Positions 45,861 through 59,790 of a stretch of 64,000 nt of DNA are shown here, in pieces. Origin of the DNA: Polytrichum commune (lineage: Eukaryota; Streptophyta; Polytrichopsida; Polytrichales; Polytrichaceae); the NCBI GenBank assembly GCA_950295325.1, contig OX485804.1, forward strand, positions 42,222,001 to 42,286,000, in the 5' to 3' direction. The notes under the pieces are model-generated. The model worked only from the letters and a program-made list of their open reading frames with translations. It ran no database searches and had not been told where the DNA came from. Each line of letters opens with the position of its first letter. Within the stretch, counting starts at the first letter, position 1. The position numbers and the translations under genes are program-made.

Positions 45861-48430
45861 CCTAGGGGCCCTGCCAAAAGTCCTAGAGGCTTATATGGGT
45901 GAGGCAGTGTGGCCACCAAACCCACTCGAGGCTGAACAACATGGCCTTCATGGGTATTGGCCCAATGTGAGGGCATAGTTGCTTAGTTTGGTTCGGGTTG
46001 TTATAGTGTTGCTCCAGCAACGTGATGTTTAACATAAAATTGGACTTCCATGAATGGAAATCTACATTTAAGTATTGGGTACCAATTAAGGGGTGAGTCC
46101 CGAAAGCAAAGTAGGAGGGTTGGTTCCCCTCCTTTGAACTATAAGGTCCGCGGTATGGGGAGCTAAATATTAGCATGGCGGAATGCGAAGGGTTAGTGCT
46201 CGTGACCCTTGCTAGAATTCAAAAAAAGACCAAGTTAGTTAAGGGGAGCTAGTGAGGGTTGCAACAATGAGGGTTGGTCAAATCTTTTTGAGTGTGGGAA
46301 TGCATTAGGTACTTCAAGTGCATGATGTTTCAACATGATTATCTTACATGTGAGCAAATTGGTTCAATGTGGGTGCACATTGATAATTTAAAGGGTTGGT
46401 GGCCTAAGATGTTGCTGAGTGCTTGAAATTTATAATATGTGCATGTTGATCCTCTCATAGATTTACAAACTAGTTGAACTTGGAAGCATCTAGAGGTTTA
46501 AGGGGCTAGTGCAATTTTTTATGTAGCCAATTTCACTGTGCTTGCTCATTTTCAATACGTAGCCAACTTCCCCCTTAGTTTGTGGTGTGTGTGGCCACAT
46601 CTAGAGTGAGCATGTAAATCTGGGCCATTTATTTTCTTATTGTTTTATATGTGGGGCCATTGTTCACCTTATCAAAGCATACATGTAGCCTTAAATAATT
46701 TCCATGCATAATTAGAAGTCACCACCCAAATGGACACATCGCCAAATACTCCCTTTAATTCATATAAATGTAGCCACCCTAAACTCCACAAAAAATCTCA
46801 AGCTCGCCACCTTGGTTGCTTCAAAGCTCATCATGTAGCCAACCTACTACTTTCCAAACAAACAAATAATAAGGGCTACTCTTCACGCATCCACATGAAT
46901 TTTCATGGACACATTCAATATCTTTCTCTTCAATGTAGAGCCCACTTTATGACACTTTATAACTTGTACGCTCACACATCCTAGGACAATGAGTGTTGCA
47001 TGTGCACACGCAATTTCAAAGCATTTCCTCACTAGAATTATGTGTACGCCGCAAAGTCCCTTAAAAGTTTAGTGAAATGCCTTGGGCCTCCTTTTGCCAT
47101 CCCAAAAACTTTAAGAGAACTTTATCGTCTAAGATGGGATTTGTCCATGGGGCCCATAACCTTGAACCTGGATTAGCCTATCCGAGGCTAGCTTGGCCCA
47201 CCCATCCTAGTGTGACAAGCTAGAAATCCATTTTATAATAGCCCAACACCACTAGACTTTGAACATGGTAATTTTAAGCCTTGAGAAAGCTTGGGGACTT
47301 TATGGTTGCGCTCTCAAACTCGTGTTTTCAACCAACTCAACGGAATTTCGATCCCAAGACTTTACACATAACTCTACTTTCCGATGTTTAGACTAAAATA
47401 GGCTAAGGTAAGCATACCCATGATGGTTACTTTAGTAGTGTTACGCCCACTTCACCTAGTACATTAAACATGCAATGAGAAGCAAATTCAAGTCAAGGCC
47501 TAGCCACTTTCCTCACAATCATTGAATTTGTATAAATATATTGTTCATAATCAAATTGAATATACTCCATGTTTTTGAATGATATATAGATCCCCCAATT
47601 ATGTTGAACATTAAACCTTACATTTTGCGCACACAATTCAATCTCTATTGAATACGTGTGATTTTAGTGTCCATTTTTAGATACACACCTAGGTGGCACA
47701 CAAAGAGGCAAATTCTCCAACACATGGTTCGATAATGATTGTCGAAAGGTGTGGTGAAACTACCATATCGTGTTAAAGTCTAGTCACTCAATCAATGCTT
47801 CAAGAGTAGCTTCAAAAAATATCACACAATGATACAACATAAGAAACGCTCTTACTTGGAGCGCAAACATAAGGAACTACATCTTTTGCTAAATGATTTG
47901 GAAGAGCTTTGAAGAAAAACACGTCTCGACCCTCTCATTTATGCCACTAGAAGTAGTAGATTTTTGTACAAAAGTTTACACCTCAAGACAAAGTACCGAT
48001 GATCATTTTGTTCCAAACACTCAACTTTTATATGCTTTTACGAAAGGGAAATACGAGCCAATATGAAAGATTTAGCAAATTAGAAGGCATGATATATTCA
48101 TGGGTTAAAATTTGAGGTTCTAAAATGGGTTGCAAATGATCCATGTAAGCCAATCACAAAGCTTTTTAATTTAGTGGCTAGAGAGGGTTTCCCGGCTTTC
48201 ATGGACTACCAACATTATTCAAATGATCTTCAAATTTGGTGAAAGAAACTTCCTCATGAATTATAGGACCATAATGTTAGGCACAAACTTTGACAAACTC
48301 TATGGCTCCATTTAAAAATAAAATTCAGTCAATGCGCATAATTGAAAATGAGTCAGAGCAAGAGGACAAGTAGGTTTTTGGCTAGGTAGATCTACTTTGG
48401 ACCACATCCTTACATTACATACCCTATTTA
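45861..48430. other. Intergenic, no gene recognised
   Basis: AT-rich sequence with no conserved coding frame on either strand. Probably old transposon remnants, including the missing 5' part of the LINE that follows. Confidence 0.3.
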
Positions 48431-48439
48431 AACAATTTG

Positions 48440-50015
48440 TAGGTTGATGTCTCTAATCCCATTTTGTTGATTTCAAAAAGTCTTTCAACACAGTTCCACG
48501 TGACAAGCTTTGGCAACGCCTCCAATGATTAAGCATGCCAGTTCATTCACAACAAGTTGTCAAAGCCATGTACACCACTGTCTATGCAAAAGTACGACTC
48601 AACAGTGACACAAATGGTGAAGTAATCTCCGACATTGGTGTTAACTAGGGATGTCCCTTTCCCCCACATTATTTGGCGTGAACGTTGATGAACTTGAAAC
48701 ATATTTGCATAAGATCGATGGGGATTCTCTGTGTTTGTTTAACATTTTTCTTTATGTTGATGATGTTGTTGTGCTCTCTAAATCACGAGTAGTGCTACAA
48801 AGACTTTTGAACAAACTACATGAGATTTGCCCTTCTTCTAGCCTTGAAGTCAATCTATTTAAGATCAAAATTATGGTCTTTGGCCGTAGCAAAAGGAAAT
48901 TAAACCAAGAGGTATTTTACCTAGACAATGACCAAATTGAGATAACGCATTAATATAAATACCTTGGGATTAATTTTTATTCACATGGTTACTTTGAGCC
49001 ATTGAGTAAAAAGGTGAAGAATTGCAGGTATGAAAGTCTTGACAGACACTTTAAGAAAAGAAGCTATAGTTGGAGTCACATCTTTGAAACTCACATCCTT
49101 CTATTCAAGGCTTTGGTGTTTCCAACTTTCACTTATGGCATTGAAATTTGGGAGGAGACTTGAAAAACTCTCTTGGAAGGTTTTCGAGAAGGGCATGAAG
49201 ATAAATATGATGTCTTATGTCAAAGTACGTTCTTTGACAACAATCCATATTTTGTTGGTTGAAATTTGTAGAACTCCCATAGAATTATATGCTCTTAAGC
49301 TTACTATGGATTTCCAACAACAGCTTGCCCACCTACCCGCCTCTTGGCTAGTCAATCAAGCAATCTCACCTTCTTGACACCTTGCCGAACAAGGATTTAA
49401 CACTTGGCACAAATGGACAACCATGTGGAAGGCACCATGGGGTCTATCTCGTTGGGAAACCCTTGACAACTTAATCACATCAAGAATCACATCTGATGAT
49501 ATCAAGGAGGCTTTTCTTGCTAAAGGGTGGAATTCTTTCTATCTCTCAAGGAAGAAACTAGATTCCATCCACCTCAATGATTTTTCTCAAATATGAATGT
49601 GAATTGTACTTGAAGCAACCATTGACAACACCAAAAATGCAAGGTCATTGTTGCTTGCCGCACCTCGACTCACAAACTTGCCATTGAAATTGAATGGTGG
49701 TTGAGTGTCCCTACTGTATCTCTAGAGATTATCAATTATGCCACTGTTCTTCTTAAAATGTAGTTGAAAATGAGGCACACTTTGTGTTGGAGTGCCCCCT
49801 ATATAACCCCATTAGAGATAAGTTCCCATCATTATTTGAGAATGTACTTAGAGTACCTGAAGTCTTTTCTTTCAATTGGACTAGCAAGGTGACATTAGCC
49901 CCCTATCTCATGGAGGCTACCACACTCCACCACTCTAAGGATTTAGCCATTTTGAAACCATCTTTATGTGCTTTTAGTTTCATTAGCCTTTTGGCTTCCC
50001 GGACTTTTAAATAGA
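48440..50015 (+). pseudogene. Decayed LINE (non-LTR retrotransposon) reverse transcriptase, 5'-truncated
   Basis: Starts within the reverse transcriptase: VDFKKSFNTVPRDKLW (near 48465), AMYTTVYAKVRLN (near 48570), then an in-frame TAG (48646-48648) just before GCP and a one-base frameshift. The catalytic box is YVDDVVVLSKS (about 48755). SSLEVNLFKIKIMVFGRSKRKL and the following thumb region are typical of plant LINEs. More frame changes follow at about 49000, 49380 and 49780; the last frame (49784-50014) includes the zinc-finger-like LECPLYNPIRDKFPSLF near the C-terminus. Endonuclease and ORF1 are absent. Inactive. Confidence 0.85.
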
Positions 50016-50086
50016 TTTCATTTCATTTCACTAACCATGTGTGCAAAGATAATACTAGGGCATAGAACTCTTGCAACTACATGTGT

Positions 50087-51400
50087 ATCCCAATTAGTGT
50101 GTGCTGCCATTTGGGGTTTGCGCAATGCAATAACGTCTTGCTTAGGAGTTCAATATTTACTATCAAAATATATGAATAAGTTGTTTGGACATATAGAACA
50201 TAGATGACTTTGCTTGGTATAATAATTGCATCCTCATCAAATAATTATAACACCATGTAACTCCAAATAGTAACACACACTAATTGGGATAATCAATGTA
50301 GTATCCGCTTGTTTTCAGATTGTCATAAAACATTGAGTGAATGTGCATAATCATAAATATTCCCATGTTAAAGTATCCGGTGATGACAAGGCATAACAAT
50401 CTCTCCAGAAATATTACTCGTATGTAGAACATAATCTACACAACGACACTGATGATCCCAATTAGGTCGTGCTACTATTTGGAATTGCGCAATGCAATAA
50501 CGTCTTGCTCAGGACTTCATTTTTTACTAACAAAAATCCAATAAGTTCTTTGGACATTACAGAACACAAATGACGTTGTTTGGCAAAATATTGCATTCTC
50601 ATCAAATGATTATAACACTACGTAACTCCAAATAATAACACACACTAATTGGGATAATCAGTGTAGTATCCGTTTGTTTTCAGATTGTCATAAAACACAT
50701 GGATATTCCCATGTTAAAGTATCCGGTGATGACAAGGCAAAACACTCTCTCCAAAAATATTACTCCTACGTAGAACATAATCTACACAACGACACTGATG
50801 ATCCCAATCAGTGTGTGGTACTATTTGGAATTGCACAATGCAATAAAGTCTTGCTCATGACTTCATTTTTTACTAACAAAAATCCAATAAGTTCTTTGGA
50901 CATTACAGAACACAAATGACGTTGTTTGGCAAAATATTGCATTCTCATCAAATGATTATAACACTACGTAACTCCAAACAGTAACACACACTAATTGGGA
51001 TAATCAGTGTAGTATCCGTTTGTTTTCAGATTGTCATAAAACACATGGATATTCCCATGTTAAAGTATCCGGTGATGACAAGGCAAAACACTCTCTCCAG
51101 AAATATTACTCCTATGTAGAACATAATCTACACAACAACATTGATGATCCCAATTAGTGTGTGCTACTATTTGGAATTGCGCAATGCAATAACGTCTTGC
51201 TCAAGACTTCATTTTTTACTAACAAAAATCCAATAAGTTCTTTGGACATTATAGAACATAATAAATGACGTTGTTTGGCAGAATATTGCATCCTCATCAA
51301 ATGATTATAACACTACGTAACTCCAAACAGTAACACGCACTAATTGGGATAATCAGTGTAGTATCCGCTTGTTTTCAGATTGTCATAAAACACATGGATA
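50087..51400 (+). repeat. Tandem array of four foldback (inverted-repeat) units, period about 350
   Basis: 'cccaatta/cagtgtg' arm starts occur at 50089, 50458, 50803 and 51149 (steps 369, 345, 346). Each unit of about 210 bases has inverted arms: TCCCAATTAGTGTGTG.TACTATTTGG on the left and its complement (ccaaa.agtaacacacactaattggga) on the right. The arms extend outward through ACTGAT. Linkers of about 140 bases carry 'gtagtatccg', 'aaagtatccggtgatgacaaggc' and 'acataatctacacaac'. A single extra arm lies at 52655-52690. This combines MITE-like foldback structure with satellite-like tandem arrangement. Confidence 0.85.
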
Positions 51401-53930
51401 TTCTTCCCATGATAAAAGTATCCGGCGATGACAAGGCAAAACACACTCTCCAGATAACACTCCTATGGAGAATCTAATCTACGCATCGGATAAGACATCA
51501 CGATGTTTCCCCTGTAGAACACGGTTTTATCACAGGTGGCAGAAAGCATCAAGTATGTAAATTAAGTTAAGCTGAAGACTTACACATATCTTACAAGAGG
51601 CCCGGGCGGCCGCCTCTCATGTTTAGTCCATTCAAACTATTATACAGTAGGCGAGCAAAACGTAACATTACTCAGCATGATGATGTGAGCTCTGTTCATG
51701 GCCCCCCCAGATAGATTCTAGAATAAGGCCTCTCTGGATGCCGGTGTCTCAGTGCCTCATGTTTCGTATATTATTTAGGCATCTACGGTGACTCAACAAT
51801 TAATCAAGGCACACTGCTCATTCAACATGGCCCGTTTCAATTCGTACTGAGGTCGGTGCTCCTCTCCATGTGTGCAAAGAACATTCAAATTTCGACGGGT
51901 CATGTAACCGTGTGACGCGTTTTTGTGGGTTGTTTTAACAATCTACGTGGTCGATTTAGCATTAATAACATAAAAGAAGGGTATCTAATTTCTGTGAAAT
52001 TTTGTGGAAGTATCTTTTGGAAGGTTTTGATTGCACTGGCGGTGAAGGGCTACATGAATTACTGTATTCTAGTGAAACGTCGAATAGTTCTCAAACTCAA
52101 CTGGTTCATGTGTACGTGGCCGTGCGTTTGAGTATGTGTCCAGGGAGATATTTGTGCATATCCTAGTGTATTTCCGAGTCCTAGTGTGAGAGGAAAGTGA
52201 AGTCGATAGGGCATTGAAAGGTAGATAGAGTCATCAAGGTTGCAAGAAGAAACAAGGGATGGAGTTGCTTCCTAGGAAGAGACAGGCGTTGATGCATTCG
52301 TAGGGCCTCCTATTTACATACTAGACATGTATATATACAGAGGAAGCTTTCTGAGTCGCACATGGAAAATATGACCTTTTCTTTTGGAAATAAAGTGTAT
52401 ATCATATCTAGAAAGCGGTGACGTGTGTATTCTCGTTCTTTCTTTTCTTGGTTTATGAATCAAACTGTTATTACAGCCATCAAAGCCATCGAATATTGTG
52501 AAAGGTCCTTGCCTACTACATGAACAAACAAGTGAGGGGTTCATTTAATGGAGGGACCTTGCAAAACCATGCAAGAAAGATTCGTCCAATGAAGAAACAC
52601 CTTACGGGCAAGACCATGCCCAAGAGAGTGGGTGGGGGCAAATGTTTTTGCAACACTGATTATCCCAATTAGTGTGTGTTACTATTCCGAGATACGCAGT
52701 GCTATGACGTCTTCTTCAAGAATTCAATTCTTTACTAAGGTAGATGAGGCTGGATCGGTTAGCTTCTTGAATTGGACCTTTATTTTTGGCTCTTATCGTT
52801 GGTCCAAGTCGGTGGGTAAGTAATATATGGTGGGTGGCTGGTACATTGATATTTGGGTTAGTCACCTTCGCAAAAGTCAAACTGCACCCACCATACTAAG
52901 AAGTGTTATCAAGCAAGCTATGCCATGTTTGATTTTTGTTGCTGAGGTGGACAAAGTAGGACGCAGCAACTTGGACAAATTAGGACACAAAATATGGTTG
53001 TGAGGTGCTCACAATCTTGTATTATGGGTATTCTTTAATGAAAAAATTTGACAATATTTTATCTTTCGTGTGACCTCTTGAGGGACATGTCACAACCGAT
53101 ATTGGCATTCAACTTGTTTTTTATTGGAAAATATTCCGTGTAAAAACACTTATCGACTTAAGTCCACTCACACGACATTGAACGATAAAATAGGTTCCCC
53201 CTATAAAGCCACATTGGGAAAATGAAAATCATTTATTCTAGAGCCGATAGAGGGCCTGCGCTCGGTGTATGTTGTCTGCTTGACCATGAGGCTAAGAAAA
53301 AATTGATGGGTGGAATGATGCATTCGGTTCGTTACAACTGAATATAAAACTGCTTTCTTCGATGTGCAAAAAGGTGTGGTGAACTAATGTGAAATAAAAA
53401 CTACTAGAAACCTTTTGGTTAGTCGATCTTAAAATGGAAGGTTTCTTTTTGTTACAATTCCAACATCCAAGAAACTGTGAGCGTGTCGCCAAGGAGAAAC
53501 CAAAATGCTAGTGAGCAGATGCGCAAGGCTCAATTATGTTGGATATACTTTGATACATTCAACCAATGTATGCTGCAGTAATATCAGCACATAGATATTA
53601 TCCTGCAGGTCCTTCTTCTGAATAATAGACCTCCAAAAAAAATTCATGAAGAGTAAAAGCTCTCGTCACAACATACTTATCATCGTCGTCAGTCTCATCC
53701 TTATCCTTGGAACTTCAATCTGTGTGAGAAACACAAGATGGAAGGTGACCACCGAGCCGATCACACAAAAAGGAAAACTCGACCTGCCTGGCGGGCTTCG
53801 AACTTTAGGGAGGTCCTGATGCCACTTTCTGTGCTGAGCCCGGAGTGATCACCTATATGTGATTGGACAGTAGTGCTTGGAAACTCGTAATTTTCGCTGC
53901 AAGACTTGAATTAATGGAAGGAAAATCCAT
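51401..53930. other. Intergenic between the foldback array and the phosphorylase gene
   Basis: Holds the tail of the array, a lone foldback arm (52655-52690), a GC-rich near-palindrome at 51597-51616 that includes CCCGGG and GCGGCCGC, and the phosphorylase 3' UTR at the right end. No other gene recognised. Confidence 0.4.
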
Positions 53931-56900
53931 TTACAGGACTGGTGAGGGGGTAATGTCCCAGATGTCCTTGGCATACTCGTGGATTGTTCGGTCACTGCTG
54001 AAGAAATGAGATCCGGAGGTGTTCATGATGGACATCCTTGTCCAATTCTGCAACACATTCACCGAAGAATACATTAATTCTTGATTTAAACCATCTTGTT
54101 GACATTAGCCTACATCGTACTAAGGTTACTGCACTCCGTTACTATAGGGTATTAGATTTCTTGACACCATCTTGATATTAAAATCAACTTCATTTCATTT
54201 TAGCTAAATAATGCAGTACATCATTCCAAGAGTGTTCTGATGCTTACATCTTGATTCTTGTAGGCCTTGTCAACCTCCTCTTGGCATTGAACGTAAGCAG
54301 GGAAATCATGTCCAACCAAAAAGTAATCTGCCTGACCATAGCCTTCGTTGCCTTCAAGGGAACCCAAGAGCTCACTGTAATCATAATCTCCAAACACTCC
54401 GCTTCTGATGAACTCCTTCACCTCCACAAATGAGGGATGAGGCACAAACTGTTCCCCATTTCCCACAGTTTTCATGGTTAGAGTCCAACATGAGTAGCAC
54501 ATCTACTTCAATTTGAAATTTTGTGAAGTGATTTAGTTTGAATAGATCTGGGCACACAGGAATGAACATCGTGCAAGAGCAAACCAACAGGTTTTCAGAA
54601 ATCACATACCTTGCCTGCAGCCCGGTCGGCTCTGAGTCCAGCAATCTCATGTGCGTAGGCTCCGAACAAAAAGAAATTGTCCTCACCAACTTCTTCCCGG
54701 ATCTCAACATTGGCACCGTCCAAAGTTCCAATGAGAATGCATCCATTCATGGAAAACTTCATGTTACTGGTACCACTGGCTTCCATACCCGCAGTACTGT
54801 GAAGAAACACAAGCACATTACCCAGGGTTAAATTCAGAACTTACTCATCCGTCAGTAACACAGACAATTCATCTGATTCATCTAATTCTGCAGTTCAATA
54901 GTTCAAAAATAATATCATGCATTGATGATGGCAATTGGAGGATTAGGATACCTTATGTGTTCTGAAAGTTCACTTGCAGGGATAAGGACCTCCGCCACAC
55001 TAACATTGTAGTCAGGAACAAAGATGACCTTCAACAAGTCCCCAATCTCTGGGTCGTTGTTCACAGTTGCAGCCACATCTGTGATGAGCTTCACAATGCG
55101 CTTGGCTTGCCAGTATGTAGCAAAAGCTTTGCCTCCGAACATGACAACGCGAGGCACATACTTGGCTTCTCTTTCCTTAGCAGTCATCTCCTTCATCTCC
55201 TTGTACCGGTGGATGACCCCCATGATGTTCAACAACTGCCTCTTGTATTCGTGAATTCGCTTCACCTGTTTCACAGATACACATGTTTATCAAACTATGT
55301 CAACCAACCCGGATGCTCTTCCACTCATTTTCTATTGCGGATGGGAAAATTCATCATTTAACGCGAGTCCTAGACCCTAATCCCACCTGAATGTCGAAGA
55401 GTGCCTTGGGGTTGATGGTGTAGCCAGTCTTGTCGAGAATGTATGCGGCCAATTTCTCTTTCCTAGCGGTCTTAGCAGCTACCCACTCCTTCTGCAACTC
55501 CTTGTTGTCTGCAAACTATATCATCAATCATACAACCAAGTTAGTTCCAAGTGTTATCCACCAAAACAGGGGTAAACTGTGCTCTTAATACAAATCATTG
55601 TTTTTGGAAGTACGTACGTTGCGGAGACCAGCGAGTTGCTTGGTATCAAGGATCCAGTCCTCAGAACCAAGCCACTTAGTGATGACTGCACTGAGTTCAG
55701 GGTTGCAGAAAGACAACCACCGTCTCGGTGTGACTCCATTGGTCTTGTTTTGGAACTTGTCAGGCCAGATCTGCAAACAATTGTGACAAAAAAGGGTCAG
55801 AGTGATCCTGGATTATGTTTCATTGGCCTATGAACGCAAAAATGAGAATGTTGATATGAACGATAAAAGGCGTGTGTTCTGCTAACTATTCAGGAGGGAA
55901 ATTAAACACCTTGTAGAAATCGTTGAAGACCTCATCTTTCACAATCTCACTGTGAATAGCTGCGACACCGTTCACTTTGTGTCCTGCAATGACACATAAG
56001 TTGGCCATTCGCACGGTGGCCTTAGGTTTAACAGGAGCAACAACCTCTTCCTCTTCCTCCTCCTCCTCCTCTTCCTCTACGTCTTCCTTGACATCAGTCT
56101 TGCCATTGGAAAGTGACTTTCCGTTAGCACCGTTGGTAGCAGCAGTAATAGTTTCAGTGACTGCCTTTGCAGCAGCAGCGATAGTATCCGTGACTGCGGT
56201 TTTCTTTACCTTCTCCTTCTTCACCACTGGTTTGGGTGGGATCATAGCCTGAATTGATGCTGGAAGGTCGACATTCTCGAGGATCCTCATGCTTGCAATC
56301 TTGGCTTCCAACTCTGTCTTGTCTACCTTGGTTGAAATTAATTTCATGAACTGCACAGGCAATAATTGAATTTCAGTGGCGGTTTATTGTGCTCGATACA
56401 CGACCGAGCCCTCCTTCTGAGAGTATCTCGCAAACACCGGCTGTAATTAGGAGAATCCAGGTCCTCCAGAACCCATAAGACCTTCAATATATAGAAAGGT
56501 AATTCCAATATTCCAACGGAGAGTACATCTCACCTGCTCATCAATCGTCTCGATGATTTCAATGTGGCGTGGCAACAGCTTTTGGAAGGCTGTCAATGGC
56601 CACTTCTCGAGTGCTTCGGGAAGAACAGTGTGATTTGTGTATGCAACCGTCCTGTGACAAGCCGGCAACATATTTGTCAACAAAGAACGTGGGCAAGAAC
56701 TCAAACCTTGTGATAAAGACACTTATAATGAGCATTAAGAAGATTCGAGAATTGCAAAACTATGAAGAACTCTTACGCTTGCGTGATCTTCCAAGCTTGC
56801 TCCCATGTGAGGCCCTCCTCGTCGACGAGGATGCGGAGCAATTCAGGTACACACAGCGTGGGGTGAGTGTCATTCATCTGAATGGCCACCTTCGAAGGGA

Positions 56901-59790
56901 AGTTGTCCCAGTTGACTTCACCACCGGACCTTTCCTTGAAACGAGCAATGATATCTTGAATAGAAGCTGAGCAAAGTGTATATTGCTGCTTCAACCTCAG
57001 CAACTTCCCTTCTTCAGTAGCATCACCTGGGTACAACACGTAGCAAATCTGTACAGAAACAACCCGTGCATTAGCATTTATACTGCCCGTTCTCTTGCAT
57101 TAAGAGATCAGGACATTTTACGTGAAACTGGATGTTTAGACAAATATGTGAAACCCTCCCTTGTATTGGTACACATACCCTTTCCGCATTTGCGTGTGCG
57201 TGTGCAGCCTTCTCATAATCGCCGGAGTTAAATGCAGCCAAATCAAAATCCTCTGCTGCGACTCTGGTTGACCACAATCGCAAACTGATGGTGTTCTTCG
57301 TCCTGAAACCAGGAATTGGCACGTCGTATGCAAATGCACTCACATTCTCACCTCCCACCCATGTCTTCTTGCCATCAGGGGCAGTCTCTACCGTGCCGAA
57401 GAACTTGATTGGATAGAAGATGTCGTTCCTGGGAATTTCCCATGGGTAGCCCATCTGTTCCAAATAGCCAGATTAGTGACCAAATAGAATCTCGCAATGC
57501 AAATTAACTGACAGACATGAATCATGTTTACACAATAGTCTTAATAAAAACCATTCACAGTGGCGACATGGTAATAATTCAATGATTCTACCTCAAGCCA
57601 CTTCTCACACTGCTCCTTTTGACCATCCGTGGTGATGCTCTGCTGGAATAGGCCATATTTGTAGCGCAAGCCGTAGCCCCAGGCAGGATAGTTCAAAGTA
57701 GCCAATGAGTCCAAGAAGCACGAAGCTAGTCGTCCCAAACCACCGTTACCAAGAGCAGCATCAGGTTCCTGCACACAGAAAAACAACAGCGGGTTGGTTA
57801 ATACTCGGAAGGCCTACAGCCTAATTCCTAGACCTAAAGCTGGTGTCTGACATAAAGTAGCCGGAATGTCTTTAGTGATTAAAGCCAGAAATTTTCACCA
57901 CACTTTTCACCCGAATTTGAGCACATAAAATTGAGTTACTCGCCCTGCAACGACAAAGCAATTTCACTTTACCGAAAAGGGCGTCTTTGACAACTAACAT
58001 CACACCTACAGGCGTTAACGGCTGCAATTCGCAACAATTTGTCGAAACTATCCAAAAAAATTATCCTCACAACTCAAACTAGGTAGGGGTGATGCAGGTG
58101 TATATGTGTCCACCTGCTCGGCAACAGCCTCGAGATCGTGACCCAGCTTGTGCAAGGCCTCGGTGTATTCGTCTTTGAGCTCCAGGTTGCCAACTGCATT
58201 CAAAAGGGCTCTGCCCTGTAACACAAGAACCATATCAGGCACTGCCAATGGAAGCGTCTCCTCCGCCGATCACCTCTTCCATGTTTCTTTTCGGCGATTC
58301 CTGGCCACCATTTAGGACTGATAGAACAGAAACTTGTTAAGCACAACAAAATCTCTACAGCATGAATCTGGAATCGAAACACCAGAACTACCAATAACGA
58401 ACCTGAAGAAACTCCATTGAGAGGTAGTGGATGGATTTGGCATTCTCGTCGGTGAAGTGCTTGTAGGTCTCGTTCCATCTCTCAACCAAGGTATCCCTCA
58501 GACTCTCTGCTGTTGCGACGTAAGCTTGCTTCAACTCAAACTTATACGGCGTAAACGAGGGGCTGTAGTCAGCGTGGTACTTGATATTTGATGCAATCCC
58601 GTTGGGATCTGTCGATGAAGGATTCGCCACGGATGGAACAGCTGCACATTTGATAAACGCTAAATACGTTAACGAGTGCCAGGAGCGGGTGTAAATGCGA
58701 AAACAACCAACATGTAACATTTAGATAGTAGGCGTCTGTGTGTGGGGCAAATCAGTAATGGATAATCACGAAACTGCCGATATGACGAGTGGGGACACCA
58801 GGCAGCAAGAGATAAAAGCCTTTGCTACGGGTGTTTCGAATGCATGCCACAAGAGACTGCTGCTGGGAAGTCGCCTGACTTGCCATTACAATCCTTCGAG
58901 AAACTCATCCTAAAGCTTTGTATCACGACGAGTCAGCATGGAGCGATACAATCAATATCATTAGAAAATCTGACGTCTACAACCGAAAGCGCAATACGTT
59001 CGATTTCTCGATCAAAAGGCCATTGTCCAATACGCCACTCAAGCACTTCAGAGGTATGATACTATCTTCCAGACCCACAAAAATGGCCTTTCAAGAAAAA
59101 GGCCGTACTGTTAGAAGATCTGACACAATGCAACTTCCGTTCCAACCAGACATGCGCATTCTTCAATGCCAAAAAGAACTAAACGCCACTAAACGATTTT
59201 CAACTATCACATGCTTTCGCGATTATAACTTAACTAGAGAAAACTCGGCGCTCAAGCACTGCCATCGTGATGTAAATGGACTGGCCAATGGGTAGGCGAC
59301 ACATTCCACGATACAATGCAAGTACAGTCCTACCATAGCCAGCTCTTGTAGTGTGGCAACACCTGGGGTACCCTGTTCGAGATCCAGATCCCCTGCCAAA
59401 AGGTTCCACATTTTGGCAACAAGTCCTACTACATAGACACGAACAGGAGAACAACACACAATGGTGAAACCAAATTACAAGCAAACAAAAAAGCGAACCT
59501 GGAGCGATGGTCGTCGTTTTGACTTTGGGGTCGCTGGCGACGGCCCGAGTCTCCCCCTTGTGATTCGAAGAGTGCCCATTCTCGTATCCTTCTGGTGCCA
59601 TGCTGGTCTTCAGCCTGGTGCCCGACAATGTCGATGACCTCCAATTGGTACTCGCAGCAGCAACACGGCCACCAACCCCAACCTGAACGTCCGACTTCTT
59701 GCCAAGCGCGCTACTCATAGAAGAGGAGGAGCCTGGAACTCCTCCGGCCACTTGTGATAGAGGACCCGCTGCTGCAGCTGTCATCCCCAT
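53931..59790 (-). CDS. PHS1: Plastid alpha-glucan (starch) phosphorylase, PHO1/PHS1 type, 14 coding exons, about 1005 aa
   Basis: Catalyses reversible phosphorolysis of alpha-1,4-glucan to glucose-1-phosphate in the plastid, using pyridoxal phosphate. Coding exons (minus): 59790-59499, 58641-58403, 58215-58114, 57768-57592, 57454-57179, 57048-56777, 56651-56534, 56350-55910, 55770-55618, 55515-55387, 55265-54952, 54796-54610, 54448-54248, 54047-53931. All introns are GT-AG and every phase matches, giving 1006 codons with TAA. Motifs: [74 protein letters not shown], and the PLP lysine in [11 protein letters not shown] (residue about 851). Residues about 525-605 form the acidic Lys/Glu-rich L78-type insertion found only in the plastid isoform. 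The N-terminus is Ser/Ala/Gly-rich and fits a transit peptide. The ATG at 59790 is the first in its exon; an in-frame upstream exon is possible. Confidence 0.95.

Noticed and set aside
51597-51616. CCCGGG/GCGGCCGC cluster resembling a cloning polylinker
   Set aside because: No vector sequence on either side; a GC-rich near-palindrome can arise naturally.
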